Assembly: GCF_018263855.1 (NCBI RefSeq)
Contig: NZ_CP073318.1
Coordinates: 5,146,001 to 5,210,000 of the forward strand
Origin: Kutzneria sp. CA-103260
GTDB taxonomy: Bacteria > Actinomycetota > Actinomycetes > Mycobacteriales > Pseudonocardiaceae
DNA length: 64,000 bases
Reading direction: 5' to 3'
The position numbers and the translations under genes are program-made. The notes beneath the pieces are model-generated. The model had not been told where the DNA came from, ran no database searches, and saw only the letters and a list, made by a program, of their open reading frames with translations. Every line of letters starts with the position of its first letter. Positions within the stretch are counted from its first letter, which is position 1. Of this stretch, positions 1 to 9,119 are shown piece by piece.

Positions 1-1106
1 GGCAGAAGTCCTTCGACGTGTGGGCCGCGGCCAACCCGGAGCGCAAGGCGCTGCTGGACCGGCTGATCGCCCGCGAGCTGCCGGCCGGCTGGGCCGAGAA
101 GCTGCCGACCTGGAGCCCGGACCCCAAGGGCGTGGCCACCCGCAAGGCGTCCAACGAGGTGCTGTCGGCGCTGGGCGAGGTGCTGCCGGAGCTGTGGGGC
201 GGCTCGGCCGACCTGGCCGAGAGCAACCTCACCACGATCAAGGGCGCGGACTCGTTCGGCCCGACCTCGATCGCCACCAAGGAGTGGAAGGCCACCCCGT
301 ACGGCCGGACGCTGCACTTCGGCATCCGCGAGCACGCCATGGGCATGATCCTCAACGGCATCGCCCTGCACGGCCCGACCCGCCCGTACGGCGGCACCTT
401 CCTCGTGTTCAGCGACTACATGCGGCCGGCGGTCCGGCTGGCGGCGCTGATGGGGATCCCGGTCACCTACGTGTGGACGCACGACTCGATCGGCCTCGGC
501 GAGGACGGCCCCACGCACCAGCCGATCGAGCACTACGCGGCGTTGCGGGCGATCCCGGGCCTGTCGTTCGTCCGCCCCGGCGACGCCAACGAGACGGCGT
601 TCGCGTGGCGGGCCCTGGTGTCCCGGCACGACCACCCGACCGGTCTGGCCCTGAGCCGGCAGAACCTGCCGGTCCTGGAGGGCACCGACGCCGAGGGCGT
701 GGCCAAGGGCGGCTACGTGCTGGCCGACGCCGGCAACGGCGAGCCGCAGCTGGTGATCATCGCCACTGGCTCCGAGCTGCAGATCGCGGTCGAGGCGCGG
801 AAGGTGCTCGAGGCCGAGGGCGTTGCAACCCGTGTGGTGTCCATGCCGTGTGTCGAGTGGTTCGACGAGCAGGACCAGTCCTACCGGGACCAGGTGCTCC
901 CGCCGTCCGTGAAGGCACGCGTGACGGTCGAGGCGGGCATCGCCCAGCCGTGGTACCGGTTCGCCGGCGACGCGGGTGAGATCGTCTCGATTGAACACTT
1001 CGGGGCATCCGCTGACTATCAGACGTTGTTCCGCGAGTTCGGCTTCACGACCGAGCACGTCGTCGAGGCCGCACGCCGAAGCATCGCCAAGGTGGAGGGA
1101 AAGTAG
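1..1106 (+). CDS. tkt: Transketolase, C-terminal part (5' end outside the window)
   Basis: Transketolase is the ThDP enzyme that moves two-carbon units between sugar phosphates in the non-oxidative pentose phosphate pathway. Only the last roughly 367 codons are present; the reading frame is open from base 3 and the true start lies upstream. Visible landmarks are the REHAMG segment near base 330, the GEDGPTHQP segment near base 500 and the C-terminal transketolase domain. It stops TAG at 1106, only 3 bases before tal, so it heads the tkt-tal-pgi-zwf-opcA-pgl operon common in actinobacteria. Identification is firm; nothing can be said about the N-terminal ThDP-binding half. Confidence 0.96.
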   Translation, partial: QKSFDVWAAANPERKALLDRLIARELPAGWAEKLPTWSPDPKGVATRKASNEVLSALGEVLPELWGGSADLAESNLTTIKGADSFGPTSIATKEWKATPYGRTLHFGIREHAMGMILNGIALHGPTRPYGGTFLVFSDYMRPAVRLAALMGIPVTYVWTHDSIGLGEDGPTHQPIEHYAALRAIPGLSFVRPGDANETAFAWRALVSRHDHPTGLALSRQNLPVLEGTDAEGVAKGGYVLADAGNGEPQLVIIATGSELQIAVEARKVLEAEGVATRVVSMPCVEWFDEQDQSYRDQVLPPSVKARVTVEAGIAQPWYRFAGDAGEIVSIEHFGASADYQTLFREFGFTTEHVVEAARRSIAKVEGK

Positions 1107-1109
1107 AAG

Positions 1110-2222
1110 ATGAGCGCCAACAACTTGGCCGCGCTCAGCGAGGCCGGCGTGTCGATCTGGCTCGACGACCTGTCGCGCAGCCGGCTGCAGACCGGCAACC
1201 TGGTCGGCCTGATCAAGGACAAGCACGTCGTCGGGGTGACCACCAACCCGACGATCTTCGCCGGCGCGCTGTCGCACGGCGAGGCCTATGACGAGCAGGT
1301 GCGCGAGCTGGCCGCCCGCGGCGCCGACGTGGACGCGGTGGTGCGCGAGCTGACCACCACCGACGTGCGCAACGCGTGCGACGTGTTCCGCGAGACCTAC
1401 CAGGCCTCCGGCGGCAAGGACGGCCGGGTGTCGATCGAGGTCGAGCCGGGCCTGGCCCACGACACCGAGGGCACCGTCGCGCAGGCGCTTGACCTGTGGA
1501 AGACGGTCGACCGCCCGAACCTGATGGTGAAGATCCCGGCCACCGTCGAGGGCCTGCCGGCGATCACCCGCACCCTGGCCGAGGGCGTCAGCGTGAACGT
1601 GACGCTGATCTTCTCGGTGCAGCGCTACCTGGACGTGATGGACGCCTTCATCGCCGGCATCGAGCAGGCGAAGGCCAACGGCCACGACATCGCCAAGATC
1701 CACTCGGTGGCCTCGTTCTTCGTGTCCCGAGTGGACACCGAGGTGGACAAGCGGCTCAAGGCCATCGGCACCCCGGAGGCCGAGGCGCTGCTGGGCGAGG
1801 CGGCCATCGCCAACGCCCGGCTGGCCTACGCCGCCTACGTCGGCGCGTTCAGCACGCCGCGCTGGCAGGAGCTGGCCGCCGCCGGCGCGCACGCGCAGCG
1901 TCCGCTGTGGGCCTCCACCGGTGTGAAGGACCCGAACTACTCCGACACCCGCTACGTCGACGAGCTCGTGGTCGACAACGTGGTGAACACCATGCCGGAG
2001 AAGACCCTGGACGCGGTGGCCGACCACGCCAACCTGCGCGGCGACACGGTCAGCAACACCGAGGAGCAGGCCCAGGAGACGTTCGACGCCCTGGAGCAGG
2101 CCGGCATCGACATCGACGACGTCTACGACGTGCTGGAGACCGAGGGCGTCGACAAGTTCGTCAAGTCCTGGGCCGAGCTGCTCGAGACCGTGCAGGGCCA
2201 GCTCGACAAGGCGAAGGGCTGA
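1110..2222 (+). CDS. tal: Transaldolase
   Basis: Transaldolase (370 aa) transfers the dihydroxyacetone unit from sedoheptulose-7-phosphate to glyceraldehyde-3-phosphate through a Schiff base. The TTNPTIF motif is at residues 44-50. The catalytic Lys is in the KIPAT motif, Lys141. The length fits the long actinobacterial transaldolases rather than the short 220-aa type. ATG at 1110 follows tkt directly, and only 6 bases separate its stop from pgi, so translation is probably coupled along the operon. Confidence 0.96.
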   Translation: MSANNLAALSEAGVSIWLDDLSRSRLQTGNLVGLIKDKHVVGVTTNPTIFAGALSHGEAYDEQVRELAARGADVDAVVRELTTTDVRNACDVFRETYQASGGKDGRVSIEVEPGLAHDTEGTVAQALDLWKTVDRPNLMVKIPATVEGLPAITRTLAEGVSVNVTLIFSVQRYLDVMDAFIAGIEQAKANGHDIAKIHSVASFFVSRVDTEVDKRLKAIGTPEAEALLGEAAIANARLAYAAYVGAFSTPRWQELAAAGAHAQRPLWASTGVKDPNYSDTRYVDELVVDNVVNTMPEKTLDAVADHANLRGDTVSNTEEQAQETFDALEQAGIDIDDVYDVLETEGVDKFVKSWAELLETVQGQLDKAKG

Positions 2223-2228
2223 TAAGCA

Positions 2229-3860
2229 GTGGGGATTTCCGTCGACATCGTCCACGACGGGCTCGCGGAGAAGGCGCGCCCGCTGGTCGACCAGCTGATC
2301 GCGGACAAGGTCGCGTCCAAGCTGGCCGCGCAGGACCCGACGCTGTGGGGGCCGGACGCCGAGCCCGAGGCGTCCATCCGGCTGTCCTGGACCACGCTGC
2401 ACGACAGCTCCCGGCCGCTGGTCGGGGAGATCGAGGCGCTGCGGGCCGAACTGGCCGGCGAGGGCATCGACCGGATCGTGCTGGCCGGCATGGGCGGCTC
2501 GTCGCTGGCCCCGGAGGTGATCACCGCGACCGCCGGCGTGCCGCTGGTCGTGCTGGACACCACCGACCCGGGCCAGGTAGCCGACGCGCTGGCCGGTGAC
2601 CTGCCCCGCACCGCCATCGTGGTGTCGTCCAAGTCCGGCGGCACCGTGGAGACCGACAGCCACCGGCGCATCTTCGAGAAGGCGTTCACGGACGCCGGCA
2701 TCGACGCCAAGAGCCGCATTGTGGTCGTCACCGACCCGGGCTCGCCGCTGGAGAAGATGGCCACCGAAGCGGGCTACCGCAAGGTGTTCACCGCCGATCC
2801 GCACGTGGGTGGCCGCTACTCGGCGCTGACCGCGTTCGGCCTGGTGCCGGCCGGCCTGGCCGGCGCGGACATCGGCCAGCTGCTGGACGACGCGGACGCG
2901 GCGTTCAAGCTGCTGTCCCAGGACGACGACACCAACCCCGCCCTGTGGCTGGGGGCAGCCTGGGGTGCGGCGCACGCGCAGGGCGCGGAGAAGGTCATCC
3001 TGGCCGACACCGGTTCCGGCGTGAAGGGCTTCCCCGACTGGGCGGAGCAGCTGATCGCCGAGTCCACCGGCAAGCAGGGCGTCGGCCTGCTCCCGGTGGC
3101 GGTGGAGAACGCGGACGCGCCGGGCTTCGTCACCGCCGGCACCGACGCCACCCCGATCGCCATCGGCCCGGACGTGGACGCGGCGTTCATGAGCACCGCG
3201 GGCGAGCTCGGCGGCCTGTTCCTGCTGTGGGAGTTCGCCACCGCGATCGCCGGCCGGCTGATCGGCATCAACCCGTTCGACCAGCCCGACGTGGAGGCCG
3301 CCAAGGCCGCCGCCCGCGCCCTGCTGACAGCGTTTACTTCATCTGGGCCGGTCGGTGGCGAGACCGAGGCCGCGCCGAACCTGACCATCGGCTCGGTCGA
3401 GGTGTACGAGAGCGGCGAGTGGCTGCCGCCGACCGCGTCGACCCTGGCCGACGTGCTCAACGCCTTCCTGGCCGCCGCGCCGGACCACGGCTACGTGGCC
3501 GTGCAGGCCTACCTGGACCGGCTCGACGACGCCTCCGCCGCCGTGCTGCGGCCGGCGGTGGCCCGGGCCAGCCGCCTGCAGACCACGTTCGGCTGGGGCC
3601 CGCGGTTCCTGCACTCGACCGGCCAGTACCACAAGGGCGGTCACCAGAACGGCGTGTTCCTCCAGGTCACCGGCGCGGTCGTGGAAGACCTCGCGGTGCC
3701 GGACCGCCCGTACACGCTGGGCGTGCTCCAGCACGCGCAGGCGCTGGGCGACGGCTCGGTGCTCGCCGAGCACGGCCGCCCGGTGCTCCGTCTGCACCTG
3801 ACCGACCGGGCCGCCGGCCTGGTCGAGCTGACCAAGGCCGTCCAGGAGGTCAAGAGGTGA
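2229..3860 (+). CDS. pgi: Glucose-6-phosphate isomerase (actinobacterial tal-linked type)
   Basis: This 543-aa protein is predicted to interconvert glucose-6-phosphate and fructose-6-phosphate. It has two sugar-isomerase (SIS) sub-domains, with GMGGSSLAP near residues 87-95 and SSKSGGTVET near 133-142, the sugar-phosphate-binding elements. It belongs to the divergent isomerase type found beside or fused to transaldolase in actinobacteria, not the classical E. coli-like Pgi. The start is GTG 2229, six bases after tal. Its TGA overlaps the GTG of zwf, tying it to the oxidative branch of the pathway. Confidence 0.9.
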   Translation: MGISVDIVHDGLAEKARPLVDQLIADKVASKLAAQDPTLWGPDAEPEASIRLSWTTLHDSSRPLVGEIEALRAELAGEGIDRIVLAGMGGSSLAPEVITATAGVPLVVLDTTDPGQVADALAGDLPRTAIVVSSKSGGTVETDSHRRIFEKAFTDAGIDAKSRIVVVTDPGSPLEKMATEAGYRKVFTADPHVGGRYSALTAFGLVPAGLAGADIGQLLDDADAAFKLLSQDDDTNPALWLGAAWGAAHAQGAEKVILADTGSGVKGFPDWAEQLIAESTGKQGVGLLPVAVENADAPGFVTAGTDATPIAIGPDVDAAFMSTAGELGGLFLLWEFATAIAGRLIGINPFDQPDVEAAKAAARALLTAFTSSGPVGGETEAAPNLTIGSVEVYESGEWLPPTASTLADVLNAFLAAAPDHGYVAVQAYLDRLDDASAAVLRPAVARASRLQTTFGWGPRFLHSTGQYHKGGHQNGVFLQVTGAVVEDLAVPDRPYTLGVLQHAQALGDGSVLAEHGRPVLRLHLTDRAAGLVELTKAVQEVKR

Positions 3861-5383
3861 GCAGCTGGCGCAACCCGCTGCGGGACGAGCGCGACAAGCG
3901 GCTGCCCAGGATCGCCGGCCCGTGCGGCCTGGTGATCTTCGGCGTGACCGGCGACCTGTCGCGCAAGAAGCTCATGCCCGCCATCTACGACCTGGCCAAC
4001 CGGGGCCTGCTGCCGCCGGGCTTCGCGCTGACCGGCTTCGCCCGCCGGGACTGGGCCAACGAGGACTTCGGCGAGGTCGTGCACGAGGCGGTCAAGCAGC
4101 ACGCCCGCACGCCCTACCGGGCCGAGGTCTGGAACCAGCTGTCCGAGGGCATCCGGTTCGTGCAGGGCACCTTCGACGACGACAACGCGTTCGACAACCT
4201 GGCCAAGACCGTGCGTGAGCTCGACGAGCAGCGCGGCACCGGCGGCAACCACGCGTTCTACCTGTCGATCCCGCCCGGCGCGTTCCCGGTCGTGACCAAG
4301 CAGCTGTCCCGGGCCGGCCTGGCCGACCAGGACGCCGAGCAGTGGCGCCGGGTCGTCATCGAGAAGCCCTTCGGCCACGACCTGAAGTCGGCCAAGGAGC
4401 TCAACAACGTCGTCAACGACGTGTTCCCCGAGGAGTCGGTGTTCCGCATCGACCACTACCTCGGCAAGGAGACGGTGCAGAACATCCTGGCGCTGCGCTT
4501 CGCCAACCAGATGTTCGAGCCGATCTGGAACGCCAACTACGTGGACCACGTGCAGATCACCATGGCCGAGGACATCGGCCTGGGTGGTCGCGCCGGCTAC
4601 TACGACGGCATCGGCGCGGCCCGCGACGTGATCCAGAACCACCTGCTCCAGCTGATGGCGCTGACCGCGATGGAGGAGCCGGTCTCCTTCCACCCGCGGG
4701 CGCTGCGCGCGGAGAAGATCAAGGTGCTGTCGGCGGCGCGGGTTCCCACGCCGTACGACGAGACCTGCGCGCGGGGCCAGTACGTCGGCGGGTGGCAGGG
4801 CGGGCAGAAGGTGCTCGGCCTGCTGGAGGAGGGCGGCTTCGCACCGGACTCCAAGACCGAGACCTACGCCGGCATCACGTTGGAGGTCAACACCCGCCGC
4901 TGGGCCGGTGTGCCGTTCTACCTGCGGCACGGCAAGCGTCTGGGCCGCAAGGTCACCGAGATCGCCGTGGTGTTCAAGCGGGCCCCGCACCTGCCGTTCG
5001 ACTCCACGGCCACCGAGGAGCTGGGACAGAACGCCCTGGTCATCCGGGTGCAGCCGGACGAGGGCGTGACCATGCGGTTCGGCTCCAAGGTGCCGGGCAA
5101 CACCATGGAGGTCCGGGACGTCACCATGGACTTCGGCTACGGCCACGCCTTCACCGAGTCCTCGCCCGAGGCCTACGAGCGGCTCATCCTGGACGTGCTG
5201 CTCGGTGAGCCGTCGCTGTTCCCGATGAACGAAGAGGTCGAGCTGTCCTGGCAGATCCTGGACCCGGTGCTGGAGCACTGGGCCAAGCAGGGCATGCCGG
5301 AGGGCTACGCCCCCGGCAGCTGGGGTCCGCCCTCGGCCGACGAGATGCTCACCCGCACCGGTCGTCATTGGAGGCGCCCGTGA
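3857..5383 (+). CDS. zwf: Glucose-6-phosphate 1-dehydrogenase
   Basis: Zwf (508 aa) oxidises glucose-6-phosphate to 6-phosphogluconolactone with NADP+, the entry step of the oxidative pentose phosphate pathway. The nucleotide-binding motif GVTGDLSRKKL is at residues 29-39. The substrate/active-site motif RIDHYLGK starts at residue 197. GTG 3857 was chosen because it overlaps the pgi stop by four bases, a standard coupled arrangement; the frame is open upstream but that part only mirrors pgi. It is followed by opcA, which encodes its assembly factor. Confidence 0.96.
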   Translation: MSSWRNPLRDERDKRLPRIAGPCGLVIFGVTGDLSRKKLMPAIYDLANRGLLPPGFALTGFARRDWANEDFGEVVHEAVKQHARTPYRAEVWNQLSEGIRFVQGTFDDDNAFDNLAKTVRELDEQRGTGGNHAFYLSIPPGAFPVVTKQLSRAGLADQDAEQWRRVVIEKPFGHDLKSAKELNNVVNDVFPEESVFRIDHYLGKETVQNILALRFANQMFEPIWNANYVDHVQITMAEDIGLGGRAGYYDGIGAARDVIQNHLLQLMALTAMEEPVSFHPRALRAEKIKVLSAARVPTPYDETCARGQYVGGWQGGQKVLGLLEEGGFAPDSKTETYAGITLEVNTRRWAGVPFYLRHGKRLGRKVTEIAVVFKRAPHLPFDSTATEELGQNALVIRVQPDEGVTMRFGSKVPGNTMEVRDVTMDFGYGHAFTESSPEAYERLILDVLLGEPSLFPMNEEVELSWQILDPVLEHWAKQGMPEGYAPGSWGPPSADEMLTRTGRHWRRP

Positions 5384-6456
5384 TCATCGACCTGCCGTCC
5401 ACCACGACCGCCCAGGTCAACAGCAAGCTGGTGGAGGTCCGCGAGACCGGCGGCGCCGTGGCGCTGGGCCGGGTGCTCACGCTGGTGATCGTCACCGACG
5501 ACAGCGCGAAGACCGAGGAGGCCATCCAGGCGGCCAACGAGGCCAGCCGCGAGCACCCGTGCCGGGTGATCGTGCTGGCCCGCGGGGCCCGCAAGGCGGC
5601 CGCCCGGCTGGACGCCCAGATCCGGGTCGGCGGCGACGCCGGGGCCAGCGACGTGGTGGTGCTGCGGCTGTACGGGCCGCTGGCCGACCAGGCCGCCAGC
5701 TGCGTGGTGCCGCTGCTGCTGCCGGACGCGCCGGTGGTGGCGTGGTGGCCGTCCGAGGCGCCCGACGTGCCGGCCGAGGACGCCATCGGCCAGCTGGCCA
5801 CCCGCCGGATCACCGACTCGGCCGCCGAGAAGAACCCGATCAAGGCGTTGGAGCAGCGTCGAAAGTCCTATGTGGACGGTGACTCCGACCTGGCCTGGAC
5901 CCGGCTGACCAACTGGCGGGCCCAGCTGGCGGCGGCGCTGGACCTGCCGCCGTACGAGAAGGTCACCGGCGCCTCGGTGATCGGCGAGGCCGACTCGCCG
6001 TCCTCGGAGCTGCTGGCCGGCTGGTTCGCCTCGCGGCTGAACGTGCCGGTGAGCCGGGCCAAGGCCACCACCGGCGAGGGCATCGTCCAGGTGACGCTGC
6101 AGCGCCGGTCCGGGGCGGTCGATCTGCTCCGGCCGGACGCCAAGACCGGCACCCTCACCCAGCCCGGACAGCCGGACCGCCGGATCGCGTTGCAGCGCCG
6201 GTCGGTTCGCGACTGCCTGGCCGAGGAGCTGCGGCGGCTGGACCCGGACGAGATCTACAAGGACGCCCTGATGGCCGTCCCGAAGGTCAGCAAGGCCCGC
6301 AACGCCGTCACCCCGACGGCTCCCTCGAAGCCCACCGCCGCTTCGAAGGCCGCTGCCAAGGCTTCGGCCAAGGCGGAGAAGGCCGAGGCCCCCGCGGCCG
6401 AGGCCAAGCCGAAGCGGGCCGCCTCGAAGAAGGCGTCCGCCAAGGCCGACTCGTGA
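5380..6456 (+). CDS. opcA: Glucose-6-phosphate dehydrogenase assembly protein OpcA
   Basis: OpcA (358 aa) is the allosteric/assembly partner of Zwf, a family shared by actinobacteria and cyanobacteria. GTG 5380 is preferred over an in-frame TTG at 5368. A GGAGG at 5370-5374 sits five bases ahead of it, and the resulting MIIDLP N-terminus is typical. The four-base overlap with zwf implies coupled translation. The last 45 or so residues form a low-complexity Lys/Ala/Pro-rich tail, probably disordered and basic, beyond the conserved domain. Confidence 0.93.
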   Translation: MIIDLPSTTTAQVNSKLVEVRETGGAVALGRVLTLVIVTDDSAKTEEAIQAANEASREHPCRVIVLARGARKAAARLDAQIRVGGDAGASDVVVLRLYGPLADQAASCVVPLLLPDAPVVAWWPSEAPDVPAEDAIGQLATRRITDSAAEKNPIKALEQRRKSYVDGDSDLAWTRLTNWRAQLAAALDLPPYEKVTGASVIGEADSPSSELLAGWFASRLNVPVSRAKATTGEGIVQVTLQRRSGAVDLLRPDAKTGTLTQPGQPDRRIALQRRSVRDCLAEELRRLDPDEIYKDALMAVPKVSKARNAVTPTAPSKPTAASKAAAKASAKAEKAEAPAAEAKPKRAASKKASAKADS

Positions 6457-7187
6457 CCGGTGCCACCGATGTTGTGGTGCACAGCGGCGGCGACCTCCTG
6501 GCCGCCGCCGCTGCGGCCCGCCTGATCACCAAGCTCGTCGACGCCCAGGCCGCCCGCGGCTCGGCGTCCTTGGTGCTCACCGGCGGGCGGACCGGCAACG
6601 CCGTGATGGAGCACGTGCGGGACAGTCCCGCCCGTGACGCCGTCGACTGGTCCCGGGTCGATTTCTACTGGGGCGACGAGCGTTTCCTGCCTTCGGGGCA
6701 CGCCGACCGCAACGAGACCCAGGCCCGGGCGGCGCTGCTCGACCACATCGCCCTGGACCCCGCGCGGGTCCACGTGATGGAGCCGTCCGACGGCCGCTTC
6801 GGCGACGATCCCGACGCCGCGGCTGCCGCCTACGCCTCGGAGCTCGGTTCTCCGGTGCCGGCCTTCGACGTGCTGCTGCTGGGGGTTGGCGAAGAGGGGC
6901 ACACCGCCTCCATCTTCCCCGACTCCCCCGCCGTGCACGAGGAGTCCTTGACGGTCGTCGCCGTGCGCGACTGCCCCAAGCCTCCGCCGACCCGGGTTTC
7001 CCTGACCCTGCCGGCCATCCGCCGCGCCACCGAGGTGTGGCTGATGACCACCGGCGAGGCCAAGGCCGATCCCGTGGCCCGCGCCCTGGCCGGCGCCTCC
7101 GAGGTGGAGATCCCCGCCGCCGGCGCCCGCGGTGTCAACCGCACCCTGTGGCTCCTGGATTCCTCAGCCGCCGCAAAGCTTCCCTAG
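6453..7187 (+). CDS. pgl: 6-phosphogluconolactonase
   Basis: This 244-aa lactonase of the DevB/SOL family hydrolyses 6-phosphogluconolactone to 6-phosphogluconate, the step after Zwf. The WGDERFLP motif at residues 73-80 and the GEEGHTASIFP segment are diagnostic. GTG 6453 overlaps the opcA stop by four bases. It is the last gene of the pentose phosphate operon; a long hairpin-forming element begins almost at its stop codon and probably ends transcription. Confidence 0.95.
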   Translation: MTGATDVVVHSGGDLLAAAAAARLITKLVDAQAARGSASLVLTGGRTGNAVMEHVRDSPARDAVDWSRVDFYWGDERFLPSGHADRNETQARAALLDHIALDPARVHVMEPSDGRFGDDPDAAAAAYASELGSPVPAFDVLLLGVGEEGHTASIFPDSPAVHEESLTVVAVRDCPKPPPTRVSLTLPAIRRATEVWLMTTGEAKADPVARALAGASEVEIPAAGARGVNRTLWLLDSSAAAKLP

Positions 7188-7188
7188 A

Positions 7189-7315
7189 GTTTGGGTGTCT
7201 CCAAGACCCACAAACCCTTGGGAGCGCCACCGCTGACCGCCACAAACCCGATCGGGGTTTGTGGCGGTCAGCTGTCTCCGGGCCGGCGGTTTGTAGGTCT
7301 TGGAGACGCTCAAAC
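7189..7315. repeat. Large nested inverted repeat after pgl
   Basis: Two outer arms, 7189-7216 and 7288-7315, are 28 bases each and complementary with only three mismatches. Inside them lies a perfect 17-bp hairpin, 7233-7249 paired with 7255-7271, with loop GATCG. A short ACAAACC-type unit recurs in all four arms. The inner hairpin would work as a terminator for the pgl operon, but the outer arms make the element far longer than a terminator needs. A REP/MITE-like repeat is an alternative. Confidence 0.75.
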
Positions 7316-7331
7316 CATTAGGCTGCCGGCC

Positions 7332-8132
7332 GTGGAGACCGACCTCACCCTCGCCGACGGCCGCACGCTGCGCGTCTACGACACCGGCTCCGGCGATCCC
7401 GTGTTCTGGCACCACGGCACGCCGCAGATCGGCGCCGTGCCCGCTCCTCTCCTTGCCCTGCCGGGGATTCGCTGGCTGTCCTACGACCGTCCCGGCTACG
7501 GCGGCTCCACCGCCGACCCCGGCCGCACCATCGGCTCGGCCGCCGCCGATGCCGCCTTCGTCGCCGATTCCCTTGGCGTCTCCCGCTTTTCCGTGCTCGG
7601 GCACTCCGGCGGCGCCAACCACGCCCTGGCCTGCGCCGCCCTGCTGCCCGAGCGGGTCGTCCACTGCGTGACGGTCGGCGCGCTGGCCCCGTTCAAGGCC
7701 GACGGCTTGGACTGGTGGGCCGGCATGGTCGCCCCCGAGGAACTGCGGGCCTCCGTCGCCGGCCGGGACGCGCTGGCCGAGGTGCTCGCCGCCGCCCTGT
7801 TCGACGAGAACTCCTTCACCGCCGCCGATCACGCCGCCGTTTCGGGCGCTTGGTCCGATCTCGGCCGCAACTCCGATCTCGCCACCGCCAACGGCCTCGA
7901 CGGCATGATCGACGACGACCTGGCCTACGTCATGCCGTGGGGCTTCGCCGCGTCCGACGTCCGCTGCCCCACGCTGCTGCTGCACGGCGTCGAGGACCGG
8001 GTGATTCCCTTATCCCACGCCGAATGGCTCGCCCGCCACCTGCCGGCGGCCACCCTGCGTCCATCCTCTTCGGACGGTCACATCTCCGCTCTGGACCGCA
8101 TTCTCGACGTGGTTGAATTCCTCCATGGCTAA
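7332..8132 (+). CDS. Alpha/beta-fold hydrolase
   Basis: This 266-aa protein has the alpha/beta hydrolase layout. It has an HHGTP oxyanion segment near residue 30, a nucleophile elbow GHSGG with Ser92, an acid Asp in the VEDRVIPL stretch and a C-terminal His in SDGHIS. The substrate is unknown. The reading frame is open further upstream into the inverted repeat, but GTG 7332 starts exactly where family similarity begins. The stop overlaps the next ATG by eight bases, so it opens a three-gene unit with the isochorismatase-like protein and the small kinase. Confidence 0.85.
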   Translation: METDLTLADGRTLRVYDTGSGDPVFWHHGTPQIGAVPAPLLALPGIRWLSYDRPGYGGSTADPGRTIGSAAADAAFVADSLGVSRFSVLGHSGGANHALACAALLPERVVHCVTVGALAPFKADGLDWWAGMVAPEELRASVAGRDALAEVLAAALFDENSFTAADHAAVSGAWSDLGRNSDLATANGLDGMIDDDLAYVMPWGFAASDVRCPTLLLHGVEDRVIPLSHAEWLARHLPAATLRPSSSDGHISALDRILDVVEFLHG

Positions 8133-8673
8133 GACCGCCCTGCTGCTGATGGACGTGCAGCGCGCCATCGTGTCGCGCTTCGACTCCGACCCCGACTACC
8201 TGCCCCGCCTGCGCCAGGCCGTCGACCATGCCCGGGCCGGCGACATGCTCGTCGGCTACGTCGTCGTCGGCTTCCGCCCCGGGCACCCCGAGGTCAACCC
8301 GGCCAACGCCATCTTCGGCCGCATGATCGGCACCGACGCCTTCACCCCCGCCGACCCCGGCGCCGAGATCCACCCCGACATCGCCCCCGCCCCCGGCGAC
8401 CTCGTCTTCACCAAGAAGCGGGTCAGCGCCTTCGCCGGCAGCGACCTCGACCAGGTGCTCCGATCGTCCGATGTGGACAGTCTGGTCCTCACCGGCATCG
8501 CCACCAGCGGTGTCGTGCTCTCCACCGTCCGCCAGGCCTTCGACCTCGACTACCGCCTCACCGTCCTGTCCGACGGCTGCCTCGACAGCGACCCCGAGGT
8601 CCACCGCGTCCTCACCACCGCCGTCTTCCCCCGCCAGGCCGACGTGCTGACAGTGGCCGACTGGACCTCGTGA
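8125..8673 (+). CDS. Isochorismatase-family protein lacking the catalytic Cys
   Basis: The 182-aa protein has the cysteine hydrolase/isochorismatase fold: LLLMDVQ with the active-site Asp near residue 9, and the Lys in the FTKKR segment. Where cysteine amidases have TSGCV, this protein reads TSGVV, with Val130 at the nucleophile position. So amidase chemistry is unlikely, although isochorismatases themselves work without Cys. ATG 8125 is preferred over an in-frame TTG at 8113. It overlaps the hydrolase upstream (8 bases) and the kinase downstream (4 bases). Confidence 0.85.
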   Translation: MAKTALLLMDVQRAIVSRFDSDPDYLPRLRQAVDHARAGDMLVGYVVVGFRPGHPEVNPANAIFGRMIGTDAFTPADPGAEIHPDIAPAPGDLVFTKKRVSAFAGSDLDQVLRSSDVDSLVLTGIATSGVVLSTVRQAFDLDYRLTVLSDGCLDSDPEVHRVLTTAVFPRQADVLTVADWTS

Positions 8674-9119
8674 CCAAGGTCCTCGTCACCGGCATGTCCG
8701 GCACCGGCAAGTCCACGGCACTCCGCGAACTGGCCGCGCGCGGGCACCGAACCGTCGACACTGACTCTTCCCGCTGGAGCCACTGGGCGGACAACGACTG
8801 GATCTGGCGCGAGGACGCCATGTCCGCGCTGCTCACGTCGCCTGGTCCCTTGTTCGTCGCCGGCTGCAAGACGAATCAAGGCCGCTTCTACTCCCGCTTC
8901 GACCACATCGTCCTACTCAGTGCCCCGGCATCCGTCCTGCTGGCCCGCGTCACCGCCCGCGCCGACAACCCGTACGGCAAGACCCCGGCCGAACGCGCCG
9001 AGATCCTCGCCAACCTGGCCACTGTCGAGCCCCTACTCCGCGCCACCTGCACCCTCGAGATCAACGCCATCGTCCCGGTGGCCGACGTCGTAGCGCGGCT
9101 GGAGACCCTGGTCAGCTGA
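8670..9119 (+). CDS. Small P-loop kinase-like ATPase
   Basis: This 149-aa protein begins with a Walker A loop, GMSGTGKST, at residues 8-16. An RDXD-like TVDTDSSRW segment follows, as in the adenylate kinase/shikimate kinase-like AAA_18 group. It probably phosphorylates a small molecule; the substrate cannot be told. GTG 8670 overlaps the upstream stop (GTGA). It ends the three-gene unit and converges on the TetR gene, overlapping its 3' end by eight bases. Confidence 0.75.
   Translation: MTKVLVTGMSGTGKSTALRELAARGHRTVDTDSSRWSHWADNDWIWREDAMSALLTSPGPLFVAGCKTNQGRFYSRFDHIVLLSAPASVLLARVTARADNPYGKTPAERAEILANLATVEPLLRATCTLEINAIVPVADVVARLETLVS

Noticed and set aside
2945..5383. Very long open frames opposite or alongside zwf, fmt, ribE and other genes
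   Set aside because: In DNA this GC-rich, wrong frames stay open for hundreds of codons. Their products are Arg/Gly/Pro/His-rich without domains and lie exactly over strongly supported genes.
7189..7315. CRISPR-like repeat
   Set aside because: Only one inverted-repeat unit exists, with no regular spacers or direct repeat series and no cas genes.
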